Source: Lachnospiraceae bacterium
GTDB taxonomy: Bacteria > Bacillota > Clostridia > Lachnospirales > Lachnospiraceae
Assembly (NCBI GenBank): GCA_910574865.1
Contig: CAJTDN010000004.1
Location: 124,001-188,000, forward strand
Length of the DNA: 64,000 bases
Direction: 5' to 3'
Below, one piece after another: positions 44,598 through 53,099 of this stretch (the first letter of the stretch is position 1; every line of letters begins with the position of its first letter). The position numbers were made by a program, and so were the translations under genes. A model generated the notes under the pieces. The model searched no databases and was not told where the DNA came from. It saw only the letters and a list, made by a program, of their open reading frames with translations.

Positions 44598-45450
44598 AAT
44601 CTTCACCTCTCTTGCTTGTGAAAACAATAATTTCATCAATCGTAGCAGGTTCGATACTAAGGTCTGAGAACTCGCCAATATGTTCTGTTTTTACCAAAGC
44701 TTCAAATCCTGTTGGAAATGTGCGGATACCAACTGCTTTGTTGCTTAAATTTGCAGACAGTTCATCATTGCCACCTTTGACAATACGGAACATATCAATA
44801 AATTCATCTTTACTACCACTGAAAAAAAGTTCCCCATAGCTGATATAAGTAATGTAATCAGCAGCACGTTCCAAATCACCTGTAATATGCGTAGAGAACA
44901 AAACACTATGTTCTCCATCCTCGATATACTCTGAAAGGATTTTCAAAAGTTCATCCCTGGAAACAGGGTCAAGTCCGCTAGTTGGTTCATCCAGAATAAG
45001 TAATTTTGCGTCATAGGAAAATGCACAGGCAATCATTAACTTCATCTGCATACCTTTAGAAAGTTCTTTTACCTTTTTGTCCGGGGCTATATGAAATTTT
45101 TTCAGCATGTCAGCAAATATTTTACTGCTCCAATTCGTATAAAAAACTGAGATAGCTTTTTCAACCTGAGAAACTTTCCAATCATCACTGAAATAATTTG
45201 TGTCAAAAACAACGCCAAGTTCAGATTTTACCTTTTGCTCATCAGATATATTATCTAATCCCATAATCTTAATTTCGCCACCGTTACGCGCCAACATATT
45301 CAAAATGAGCTTAATGGTGGTTGTTTTGCCAGAGCCGTTCGGTCCAATCAGCCCCATAATGTACCCTTTAGGCAAGGTGAAACTGATATTGTGAAGTTGA
45401 AAAGAATTAAATGACTTTGACAAATTTGTTACTTCCAAATAATTATTCAT
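44590..45450 (-). CDS. ABC transporter ATPase (YtrB/PmtA-like)
   Basis: A 286-residue ATPase with Walker A GPNGSGKTTT, signature LSKGMQMKL and Walker B LLILDEPTSGLD. The signature SKGMQ is typical of the YtrB/PmtA subgroup paired with ABC-2 permeases and GntR regulators. It overlaps the GntR gene upstream and the permease gene downstream by eight bases each. Confidence 0.9.
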   Translation of the reverse strand: MNNYLEVTNLSKSFNSFQLHNISFTLPKGYIMGLIGPNGSGKTTTIKLILNMLARNGGEIKIMGLDNISDEQKVKSELGVVFDTNYFSDDWKVSQVEKAISVFYTNWSSKIFADMLKKFHIAPDKKVKELSKGMQMKLMIACAFSYDAKLLILDEPTSGLDPVSRDELLKILSEYIEDGEHSVLFSTHITGDLERAADYITYISYGELFFSGSKDEFIDMFRIVKGGNDELSANLSNKAVGIRTFPTGFEALVKTEHIGEFSDLSIEPATIDEIIVFTSKRGEDYE

Positions 45451-45826
45451 CTGTTTTTACCTCCGTTAAAATTTCTAAAAGATGATGTAATTCTTCTGTG
45501 GATAGGTTTGCCAATCTTGCAGCTTTTATTGCCTCTGTCAAACTACTTTCCACTTTACAAATGAGCTGTTCTTTAATCAGCTCTGAACCAGACCCCATTA
45601 CGAAACATCCGCGACCCTGCACATTTCTAACAAAGCCCTCTTGTTCCAGTTCTGTGTATGCTCTTGTTACTGTTAGCACACTTATTTTCAGATCTTTAGC
45701 AAGAGTTCTTAGGGACGGGAGCATTTCTTCTTCTTGTAGTTCTCTCGACAAAATAGCAGCTTTTATCTGTTGCTTGATTTGCTCATAAATGGGGACACCA
45801 GATACATTTGAAATAATAAGTTTCAT
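45443..45826 (-). CDS. GntR-family regulator, YtrA type
   Basis: A 127-residue repressor with a GntR winged helix (PIYEQIKQQIKAAILSRELQEEEMLPSLRTLAKDLKISVLTVTRAYTELEQEGFV) and a short C-terminal dimerisation region, as in YtrA. It heads the ABC operon and likely represses it. The start at 45826 has GAGGCAGAG upstream. Confidence 0.88.
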   Translation of the reverse strand: MKLIISNVSGVPIYEQIKQQIKAAILSRELQEEEMLPSLRTLAKDLKISVLTVTRAYTELEQEGFVRNVQGRGCFVMGSGSELIKEQLICKVESSLTEAIKAARLANLSTEELHHLLEILTEVKTDE

Positions 45827-45849
45827 CTCTGCCTCCTCCACTAACCAAA

Positions 45850-45900
45850 CTGTTATGGTTTTATGTATAACACTATAACAGATATAACACATTTTGTCAA
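45850..45900 (-). promoter_or_regulatory. Promoter and operator of the GntR-ABC operon
   Basis: On the minus strand, TTGACA (45900-45895) and TATAGT (45877-45872) have a 17-base spacer. The -10 region lies in a wider inverted repeat, CTGTTAT (45881) and ATAACAG (45850), a likely YtrA-type operator. Confidence 0.75.
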
Positions 45901-46019
45901 TGCGATGCTAGAATGCACAAAACAACTTAATATATGCTTTATTTCAGTCAATACTATGAACTGTGTACTCATATCTCAAAGGAAAGGTGAACGGTAAAAT
46001 GTAGATGGGTGAAATAAGC

Positions 46020-46373
46020 ATGAAAAGAGAAACAGAACTTTATGATTTTAAGGCTTTCGGAGCAGCTATTAAAGCCGCACGCAAAGCTAAAGGAATATCA
46101 AGAAACCAATTAGCAGACAAAATGGGGATTTCTCCACGGTATATTGCCTCCATTGAAAACAGCGGGCAACATCCAAGTCTGCAAATCTTCTATGAGCTGG
46201 TGACATTTTTGGAGGTATCTGTCGATCAGTTCTTTTTCCCGAACGCGGAAGTGGATAAATCCACACAGCGTCGCCAGCTTGATACCATGCTGGATGAAAT
46301 GGGAAGTAAGGAACTAACGATTATGACCGCCACAGCACGAGGCATACAGGAGGCAGGACAGGAAGAAGAATAG
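46020..46373 (+). CDS. XRE-family regulator of the mobilizable element
   Basis: A 117-residue protein with a Cro/C1 HTH (FGAAIKAARKAKGISRNQLADKMGISPRYIASIENSGQHPSLQIFY) and a helical C-terminus. Located at the start of the + strand mobilization genes, the usual place of the element's repressor. ATG 46020 is preferred; 46005 is also in frame. Confidence 0.85.
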   Translation: MKRETELYDFKAFGAAIKAARKAKGISRNQLADKMGISPRYIASIENSGQHPSLQIFYELVTFLEVSVDQFFFPNAEVDKSTQRRQLDTMLDEMGSKELTIMTATARGIQEAGQEEE

Positions 46374-46404
46374 TCCTCCGATCACAACAAAACAGAAATT
46401 ATAA

Positions 46405-46440
46405 GACACTATGGGAAATCTGCTCTCATAGTGTTTTTTT
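46405..46440 (+). terminator. Terminator after the XRE gene
   Basis: ACACTATGGGA (46406-46416) pairs with TCTCATAGTGT (46424-46434), followed by seven T residues. Confidence 0.85.
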
Positions 46441-46617
46441 GTTGCTTTTTAGGTAGCCAAAATGAGGTTTTCGCAGTTACTTACATAGGAGAGAAGAAAA
46501 ACAGCAAGCACAGCAAACGAGTACCCGTTTGCGATTTTTCCTATTTTCAGGTCCCTTGCCCGAAAATGAAAAATGCTTGTTGGGATAATCCCAAACCCTT
46601 ATAAAGAACGGAGGCAG
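46441..46617 (+). other. Candidate origin of transfer region
   Basis: The 177-bp gap before mobC contains GCAAACGAGTACCCGTTTGC, a hairpin with an imperfect stem (46521-46541), then ATTTTC and GAAAAT arms (46552-46570). In mobilizable elements oriT often lies just upstream of mobC and carries such inverted repeats. No nic site can be fixed from the sequence alone. Confidence 0.45.
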
Positions 46618-46620
46618 ATG

Positions 46621-46950
46621 ATGGCGAACAGAAAGCGAAATATACAGATGAAATTCTGGGTGACACCAGAGGAAAAGGAACTGATAGACGAAAAGATGAA
46701 GCAGCTCCCCACACAGAGGTATGGGGCTTATCTTCGGAAGATGGCGATTGACGGATATATCATTTATACAGACACCACGGATATTAAGGAGATGAATAAA
46801 ATCCTGTCTGCCATCAGCCGGAACATAAACCAGATTGCAAAGAGGCTCAATGCGGGAGGCCCCACATATGAGGCAGACATTCAGGAAATCAGAGAGAGGC
46901 AGGAGGAGATATGGCAGTTACAAAGACACATCCTATCAAAACAGCTCTGA
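46621..46950 (+). CDS. mobC: MobC-type relaxosome protein
   Basis: A 109-residue ribbon-helix-helix-like protein (MKFWVTPEEKELIDEKMKQ...YLRKMAIDGYII) with the MobC C-terminal region (KILSAISRNINQIAKRLNAGG). It helps the relaxase open DNA at oriT. It overlaps the relaxase gene by 40 bases. GGAGG precedes the start. Confidence 0.88.
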   Translation: MANRKRNIQMKFWVTPEEKELIDEKMKQLPTQRYGAYLRKMAIDGYIIYTDTTDIKEMNKILSAISRNINQIAKRLNAGGPTYEADIQEIRERQEEIWQLQRHILSKQL

Positions 46951-48131
46951 ATAAGGCAATCTCCTATATCTGCAATCCTGATAAAACAGATGGTATGCTG
47001 CTGGTATCTTCTTTTGGCTGTTCAGCGGAAAGTGCCGACATAGAATTTTCCTGGACCCGCCGCCACGCCATTGATAAGGGAACGAACCTGGGCCGCCACC
47101 TGATACAGGCTTTTGAGCCTGGGGAGACCACACCGGAACAGGCTCATGAGATCGGGATGAAGCTGGCCCAGGAGGTGTTGGGCGGAAAGTATGAGTTTGT
47201 CCTTACCACCCACATAGATAAAGGTCACATCCATAATCACATCATTTTTAATTCAGTCAGTTTTGTGGATTATCGGAAGTACCATTCCAATAAGCGGAGC
47301 TATCATTTCATCCGCCGTACAAGTGACCGCCTCTGCAAGGAACATGGTCTGTCCGTGATCGTGCCAGGACCGGACAAAGGAAAGAGCTATGTTGAACACA
47401 GCACCGCTAAAGCAGGAACCAGCTATAAAGCAAAACTGAAAGCTGCTATTGACCGGCTTATCCCCCAGGTATCCAATTTTGAGGAACTGCTAAAGCGGTT
47501 AGAGGCAGAGGGATACGAAATCAAAAGAGGCAAGTATATCTCCTGTCGGGCAGTCGGTCAGGAACGGTTTACCCGTTTCAAGACTTTAGGTGTGGACTAT
47601 ACGGAGGAAACTGTTGCAGCTCGGATAGACGGAGCTCCCCGCCCATCCAGACAGCCAAAGGCAGCCGATCAGAAGATCAGCCTGCTCATTGACATTCAAA
47701 ATAATCTGAAAGCCCAGGAGAGCGCCGGCTTTGCTCACTGGGCGAAAATCAATAACCTAAAGCAGGCAGCCAAGACCATCAACTTCCTCACGGAGCATGG
47801 CATTTCCCAGTATGGACAGTTGCAGGAGAAATTTGACGAGGTAATGACTTCACAGGACCGGCTGCTGTCCTCCATGAAAGCAAAGGAACAGCGGATAGCG
47901 GAGATCGGTCTGTTGATAAAGCACACCTCCACCTATCGGGAATATAAGCCTGTCTATGACCGTTACCGAAAGTCTGCGGATAAGGAAAAATTCCTGAGAG
48001 GACAAGAAAGTAAGATCATCTTATTTGAGAGTGCAGCCAAAGCCCTAAAACAGATGGGCGTTCAAAAGCTGCCGGATACTGCGGCTCTCAAACAGGAGAT
48101 GACAGCTCTCACAGAAGAAAAGCCTTGCTAA
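46911..48131 (+). CDS. Relaxase (MobP type), C-terminally shortened
   Basis: A 406-residue relaxase. Tyr18 in ISYICNPDKT is the likely nicking residue, and the metal motif HIDKGHIHNHI lies near residues 101-111. It nicks oriT and leads the strand to the channel. The end TALTEEKPC is abrupt; relatives continue into a longer coiled-coil tail, so the last part has probably been lost near 48120. The nuclease domain is complete, so it may still work with a helper element. Confidence 0.88.
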   Translation: MAVTKTHPIKTALNKAISYICNPDKTDGMLLVSSFGCSAESADIEFSWTRRHAIDKGTNLGRHLIQAFEPGETTPEQAHEIGMKLAQEVLGGKYEFVLTTHIDKGHIHNHIIFNSVSFVDYRKYHSNKRSYHFIRRTSDRLCKEHGLSVIVPGPDKGKSYVEHSTAKAGTSYKAKLKAAIDRLIPQVSNFEELLKRLEAEGYEIKRGKYISCRAVGQERFTRFKTLGVDYTEETVAARIDGAPRPSRQPKAADQKISLLIDIQNNLKAQESAGFAHWAKINNLKQAAKTINFLTEHGISQYGQLQEKFDEVMTSQDRLLSSMKAKEQRIAEIGLLIKHTSTYREYKPVYDRYRKSADKEKFLRGQESKIILFESAAKALKQMGVQKLPDTAALKQEMTALTEEKPC

Positions 48132-48141
48132 ACAAGGGGTT

Positions 48142-48191
48142 TCCGGGAGTTGGGAATTGCCGATGGGTAGTTCCGGCTCCCGGATTTTTTT
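48142..48191 (+). terminator. Terminator after the relaxase
   Basis: TCCGGGAG (48142-48149) pairs with CTCCCGGA (48177-48184), followed by seven T residues. Beyond it, 48192-48360 is G-rich and holds nothing I can assign. Confidence 0.75.
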
Positions 48192-48371
48192 CGCTTCATA
48201 GTTTTGTGGGAACTGGTCTATGGCGAAAATTGGCGTAGGGTTGAGTTGACAGGTTGGATATGGGGTAGGTTGTGGGGATAGGATTGTTATAGGTAGGTTG
48301 AGGAAACAAGATGGACAATATAAGGCAACACTATAATAAAAAAACAAAAACTGCAGGACCCATTCTATGGT

Positions 48372-48479
48372 ATAGAAGCAAAAAAGCTGCTGAAAGCTGG
48401 CGAAGCTTTATTAGATATCACCTATCAGCTTGGCTTTAGTAGCCAAAGTCATTTTACCAATTTTTGTGTAGAAAATTAG
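48372..48479 (+). pseudogene. AraC-family C-terminal remnant
   Basis: The frame IEAKKLLKAGEALLDITYQLGFSSQSHFTNF closely matches the second HTH of the AraC protein at 60294 (TEAKKMLKAGEDLSNITYQLGFSSQSHFTNF). It has no start and ends after CVEN. It marks a rearrangement next to the mobilizable element. Confidence 0.85.
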
Positions 48480-48481
48480 AC

Positions 48482-48541
48482 TTGACAATCGACCATCGGT
48501 CGCTATATAATGAAGACCAAACAAGAAACGACCGATGGTCG
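48482..48541 (+). promoter_or_regulatory. TetR promoter with two mirror-image operators
   Basis: TTGACA (48482-48487) and TATAAT (48506-48511) have an 18-base spacer. CGACCATCGGTCG (48490-48502) lies in the spacer and its exact reverse complement CGACCGATGGTCG is at 48529-48541 near the start site; each is a near-palindrome CGACCnnnGGTCG. A dimer on each site would block polymerase, so the TetR protein likely autoregulates the whole operon. Confidence 0.85.
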
Positions 48542-48561
48542 ATATGAGGAGGTATCATAAT

Positions 48562-49173
48562 ATGCCAAAAGGAATTATGCTTACACCAGAACAACAAGAA
48601 GAGCGCCGAGAAGAAATAATCAGTGTTGCTTTGCAGCTCATAGAGAAAAATGGATTCCAAAAAACATCAATGAGGGAAATTGCGATTTTAGCGAACATGG
48701 GAAAGTCCAGTCTGTATGATTTTTTCAAAACGAAAGACGAGATTGTTGTATATGCAGTTGAGAAAGAAATAGAAGAAACAATTAAAAAGGTTCATAGGAT
48801 TATTGCCGATGAATCCTCGCCGGAACAGTGTCTTAGAAAAATCATGCTAAATCATCTTGGAGTACCAAAGCAGTATCGAACGGTGCTGATGTGGTTAAAT
48901 ACAGAATCTGACTATTTAGAAGAAGATTATCGAAAGCGGCTGAAAACTGCGCGTTACGCATATCAGGATATTATAAAATCTGTAATTGAAAATGGAGTGG
49001 AATCAGGCGTCTTCCGTAAGACGGATGCCGATTTAGTGGCGCGTTTGTTAATTAACTCCATTATATCAATCATTTACACATCCCGACCATCAGCCAGTCC
49101 GGAGAAAATGCTTGATGAAACAATGGATATATTTCTACATGGAATTATGAAAGATGGAGGTGAATTATTATGA
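48562..49173 (+). CDS. TetR-family repressor
   Basis: A 203-residue protein with the TetR HTH (IISVALQLIEKNGFQKTSMREIAILANMGKSSLYDFFKTKDEI) and a helical ligand-binding domain. ATG 48562 is nine bases after AGGAGG; an in-frame ATG at 48535 lies inside the operator and is unlikely. It overlaps the next gene in an ATGA. It likely senses the compound handled by the enzyme and pump downstream. Confidence 0.9.
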   Translation: MPKGIMLTPEQQEERREEIISVALQLIEKNGFQKTSMREIAILANMGKSSLYDFFKTKDEIVVYAVEKEIEETIKKVHRIIADESSPEQCLRKIMLNHLGVPKQYRTVLMWLNTESDYLEEDYRKRLKTARYAYQDIIKSVIENGVESGVFRKTDADLVARLLINSIISIIYTSRPSASPEKMLDETMDIFLHGIMKDGGELL

Positions 49174-51737
49174 TTTATTATACTCTACCCTTGTTGCATA
49201 AACAGGCAACCCTTGAAATGGTCGGCGGAAAAGGTATGTCTTTATCAAAACTTTTGACAGCGGGTATCCCTGTGCCGGAGGGCTTTCATGTTACGACTGC
49301 TTCATACAAGATTTTTGTTGAAAAGAACCATATTCAGCCTCATATTAATAAGTTGCTGGACGGTATTGACTCTAACAATACCAGCCAGCTTGAAAATGTA
49401 TCTACGCAGATAGGGATGCTTTTCCATAATGGAGAAATGCCGCAGGAAGTATCAGATGCAATTAAAACCGCATATGCCGGATTGGGAAATATAGCGGTGG
49501 CTGTCCGTTCCTCCGCAACCGCCGAGGATTTGCCCGACGCTTCTTTTGCAGGCCAGCAGGAAACCTATCTTAACATACAAGGTGAGAATGAAGTTCTTGA
49601 CGCTGTAAAGAGATGCTGGGCTTCCCTATGGACAGCTTGCGCTATTGCTTACCGCGTGAAGAATGGTATAAAGCAGGAAATTGTTGCACTTGCTGTTGTA
49701 GTACAAAAGCTTGTGTTTTCCGATGCGTCCGGTGTTATGTTCACGCTAAACCCTATCAATGGCAGACGTAGCGCAATGATTGTTAACGCCGCGTGGGGAC
49801 TTGGCGAATCGGTGGTTTCTAGCTTAGTCACCCCTGATACAATCGTTGTAGATAAAAATGCTGAACGAATTGTATCGTATGAAGCAGCAAACAAAGAGAT
49901 TATGACAGTCCGCACCTCAGATGGAACAGAAGAAATCCCAACTCCTGAACAGTTGAGGAAAAAACATGCTCTTACTCGCAATCAAGTTATGCGATTGACA
50001 CAGCTTGGGGAAAAAATTGAGAAGTATTATGAAATGCCTATGGATGTAGAGTGGGCACTGGAAAAAGATAAGTTGTATATTGTTCAGGCCCGCCCCATTA
50101 CTGTCCTGCCGCCGGAATGGACGTTACCGGAAAAGGATGTTATATATACAAAAGGCAGTCTGGCGGAACACTTGCCAAATCCTGTTACGCCCTTATTCGC
50201 CACACTTGGACTTGAAATAGTCAACCGCGCGTCGGCGCTTTTATGGATAGATATGTTTGGTAAAAGTGCGAAAAAGTTACTGCCAGAAAACGGAGCATAT
50301 ACGATAATTAACGGATATGTTTATCTTTCCGCTAATTCAAAGCCTCTTTTGATTGCTGTCAAATCCCTTTCACCCCGATCTTTACGCCGTGCGCTCACGA
50401 ACAGTGTTGCGCGCTGGGAAACAGCACGAAAAGAATTTGAGGATGTGATTAAACAATGGGAAGAAAAGCCCATGCATATGCTGAATGCTCATCAAATAAT
50501 GGAGGGGATTCAGACTGTGTTTTATGGAGCGTGTATTTATTTCACGAGGATTCAGCTTACATTGCCAGCCGCCTCTATCAGCGAAACATTATTTACAAAA
50601 TTTTTTCAGGGAGCGGCCCGCCGTGCCGGTATAACAGACACTTCCGTTCTCTTGCTTGGGTTTGATACGATTGCGCTGCAATCGGAAAAGAACCTGTGGG
50701 ATCTTTCGGAATGGGCAAAGCAAAATAACACTTTAGGCTTCTATCTGAAAAGCAATCCTGCAACAAAGATAGCAGAAGATTTCAAGTCCTCCATTTTGCC
50801 TGCGCAAGTTTCGCAGGAGGTGTGGGTAGAGTGGAAAAGCCGAATTAATGCCTATTTCAAAGAGTTTGGCTGTACTGCTTATGAATTTGATTTTGCATAT
50901 GCCACACCACAGGAGATACTTACGCCAACCTTTGAATCCATAAAAGCATTTTTGGAGGAGAAAGGGGAAAATCCGTATTCGCGCCAAATCGCATTTGAAA
51001 AGCGCAGGAAACAAGCCGAAAACGAGATTTTGCAACAGATAGGCGGTCACCGTAAAAAGCTGTTTTTGAAGCTGCTCCATTGGGCACAAAATACTGCCCC
51101 CATGCGTGAAAACGCTATTTATTTGATGGGGATGGGGCACCCGCTGATTCGCCGTATGTTACAAGAAATTTCTGAACGTCTCTTAACTGGCGGAGCTATT
51201 TCACATCTGGACGATATTTACTGGCTCACAAAAACAGAATTGGAAACGCTCATAACACAGCTTGAAAAAAATATACCCCTATCTAATCTGAGTGAGGCAA
51301 TCCCTGCTCGACAAGCGGAGCATGATACATTCCGAGGTTATGTGTCGCCTTCCCAGTTGCCGGAAAAAAACAAAAAAGCCGTATCACATGCAACTCAAAT
51401 ACAGAAAGATGGGAAAATTGTATTGACGGGCATAGGAACCAGCGCAGGCGTTGTTACGGCTCCCGCCTGTGTACTGAACAGCCCGGCAGATTTTGAGAAA
51501 TTCCAGCCGGGAAGTATCTTGATCGCCGTTACCACAACTCCTGCATGGACGCAGTTGTTTGCCTCCGCAAGTGCGATTGTAACAGACATTGGCGGCCCTC
51601 TTAGCCATTCAAGCATTGTTGCCCGTGAATATGGTATCCCCGCTGTCATGGCGACACACACAGCCACGAGAAGTATTAAAAATGGACAAATGATAACGGT
51701 GGACGGCTCGGAGGGGACGGTGACGATTGATGAATAA
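49170..51737 (+). CDS. Rifampin-phosphotransferase-like PEP-synthase/dikinase-fold enzyme
   Basis: An 855-residue enzyme with three parts in order: an N-terminal ATP-grasp (MVGGKGMSLSKLLTAGIPVPEGF, AVRSSATAEDLPDASFAGQQ), a middle region without PPDK similarity (about 330-760) that fits a substrate-binding domain, and a C-terminal swivelling His domain (GGPLSHSSIVAREYGIPAV) with the phospho-carrier His near residue 812. Length and order match Rph, which phosphorylates rifamycins. PEP synthase itself has a PEP-binding barrel here that I do not see. The TetR-enzyme-MFS order supports drug resistance. Substrate is unproven. Confidence 0.82.
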   Translation: MIYYTLPLLHKQATLEMVGGKGMSLSKLLTAGIPVPEGFHVTTASYKIFVEKNHIQPHINKLLDGIDSNNTSQLENVSTQIGMLFHNGEMPQEVSDAIKTAYAGLGNIAVAVRSSATAEDLPDASFAGQQETYLNIQGENEVLDAVKRCWASLWTACAIAYRVKNGIKQEIVALAVVVQKLVFSDASGVMFTLNPINGRRSAMIVNAAWGLGESVVSSLVTPDTIVVDKNAERIVSYEAANKEIMTVRTSDGTEEIPTPEQLRKKHALTRNQVMRLTQLGEKIEKYYEMPMDVEWALEKDKLYIVQARPITVLPPEWTLPEKDVIYTKGSLAEHLPNPVTPLFATLGLEIVNRASALLWIDMFGKSAKKLLPENGAYTIINGYVYLSANSKPLLIAVKSLSPRSLRRALTNSVARWETARKEFEDVIKQWEEKPMHMLNAHQIMEGIQTVFYGACIYFTRIQLTLPAASISETLFTKFFQGAARRAGITDTSVLLLGFDTIALQSEKNLWDLSEWAKQNNTLGFYLKSNPATKIAEDFKSSILPAQVSQEVWVEWKSRINAYFKEFGCTAYEFDFAYATPQEILTPTFESIKAFLEEKGENPYSRQIAFEKRRKQAENEILQQIGGHRKKLFLKLLHWAQNTAPMRENAIYLMGMGHPLIRRMLQEISERLLTGGAISHLDDIYWLTKTELETLITQLEKNIPLSNLSEAIPARQAEHDTFRGYVSPSQLPEKNKKAVSHATQIQKDGKIVLTGIGTSAGVVTAPACVLNSPADFEKFQPGSILIAVTTTPAWTQLFASASAIVTDIGGPLSHSSIVAREYGIPAVMATHTATRSIKNGQMITVDGSEGTVTIDE

Positions 51738-52890
51738 AAAGCCTATTTTCGCTTTAAAGCTTGCTACTTTGGTGATTGCGTTAGGATATAGCTTAATTCT
51801 TCCGGTCATGCCATTTTACATGGAAAATCTAGGTGCTGGCGGTCGTGAGCTTGGATGGCTCACTGCCGTATATGCTCTGGCACAAACAGTATGCGCACCT
51901 TTTTGGGGTGCACTGTCTGACCGAATTGGTAGAAAGCCGATTATCAGCATTGGTATTATAGGATATTCCATCAGTCTGTTCCTGTTCGGTTTGGCTTCAT
52001 CCTTTTGGATACTATTTATAGCTCGCAGTTTATCGGGTATATTGTCATCTGCTACGTCCGTTGCATCTTTGGCATATGTTGGAGATTCCAGCTCGGAGGA
52101 AGAAAGAAGCAAGAATATGAGTCAACTTGGAGCTTCAATGAGCGTTGGCGTAATGATGGGACCATTATTGGGAGGCATTCTTGCAGGCTATTCGCTTGCG
52201 CTCCCATTTTTTACAGGAGCTGGCATTTCATTTATTGCCTTTCTGCTAATTCTAACACTTTTGCCAGAGTCAATTGAGCGTTCAGGACAGACGGAAAAAA
52301 GAAAACCCTTTGATTTTTCAGACCTGAAAAGTATAATTTTTGGCTCAGCAGGAATGGTTTTGATACTTATTTTCGTCGTGAATTTCTGTCAAACAGGCTT
52401 GCAAGGAATTACGGGGCTGTATGTCGTAGATAAGTTTGGATTTTCCACTAAGCAAGTTGGTGTTATTTGGATGGCTCTAGCAGGTATTTTGATTGTAGTA
52501 CAAGGCTTTTTGACTGGTCCTTTAGCAAAAAAAATTGGTGAGAAGCGACTAATACTGATAGGTATGTTTTGCAAAGCCTTAGTAGCGTTTGCCATGGTAT
52601 TGACAACTGGGTTTGTTAGTGTGTTGGTGATTTTTGGCTTATTTGCGGTATCTTCTGCTATTACAGTACCCACATTAAACGCAACCCTTTCAAAAACTGA
52701 CAATCAGCATAAAGGAACACTGATGGGATTTGCCAGTACCGCCGGAAATCTTAGCAAAGTTATTGCTCCTTTATTAACTGGGTATCTGTATGAAAGCAAT
52801 ATTGAATTACCATATATAACCACGGGAGGGATAGCCTTAATCGGAGTGGTTATCTGCTATATCTGGATAAAAAATCAAAAGAACAAATGA
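51730..52890 (+). CDS. MFS drug exporter, TetA-like
   Basis: A 386-residue 12-helix transporter with the MFS motif A GALSDRIGRKP in loop 2-3 and the drug-antiporter phrase GPLLGGILAG in helix 5. It is most like the tetracycline/multidrug proton antiporters. ATG 51730 overlaps the enzyme gene by eight bases. It is the last gene of the TetR-regulated operon. Confidence 0.9.
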   Translation: MNKKPIFALKLATLVIALGYSLILPVMPFYMENLGAGGRELGWLTAVYALAQTVCAPFWGALSDRIGRKPIISIGIIGYSISLFLFGLASSFWILFIARSLSGILSSATSVASLAYVGDSSSEEERSKNMSQLGASMSVGVMMGPLLGGILAGYSLALPFFTGAGISFIAFLLILTLLPESIERSGQTEKRKPFDFSDLKSIIFGSAGMVLILIFVVNFCQTGLQGITGLYVVDKFGFSTKQVGVIWMALAGILIVVQGFLTGPLAKKIGEKRLILIGMFCKALVAFAMVLTTGFVSVLVIFGLFAVSSAITVPTLNATLSKTDNQHKGTLMGFASTAGNLSKVIAPLLTGYLYESNIELPYITTGGIALIGVVICYIWIKNQKNK

Positions 52891-53099
52891 TGGAAGAGGA
52901 CGTTTATATGGAGGTTATACACAGTAACTAATCTGGTATAGAAATTCAAGTGAGGCTTTTCTGCTTTATTAAAGTCTTGCTACTACTTAAACCTATAATA
53001 TCCTTAATTCATTATGATAAATTCTAATTTAACAGTTTTGATACATAAGGAGGTAACAATACTATGGAATAGAATAAAAAACGAAAGGAGATACGGACC

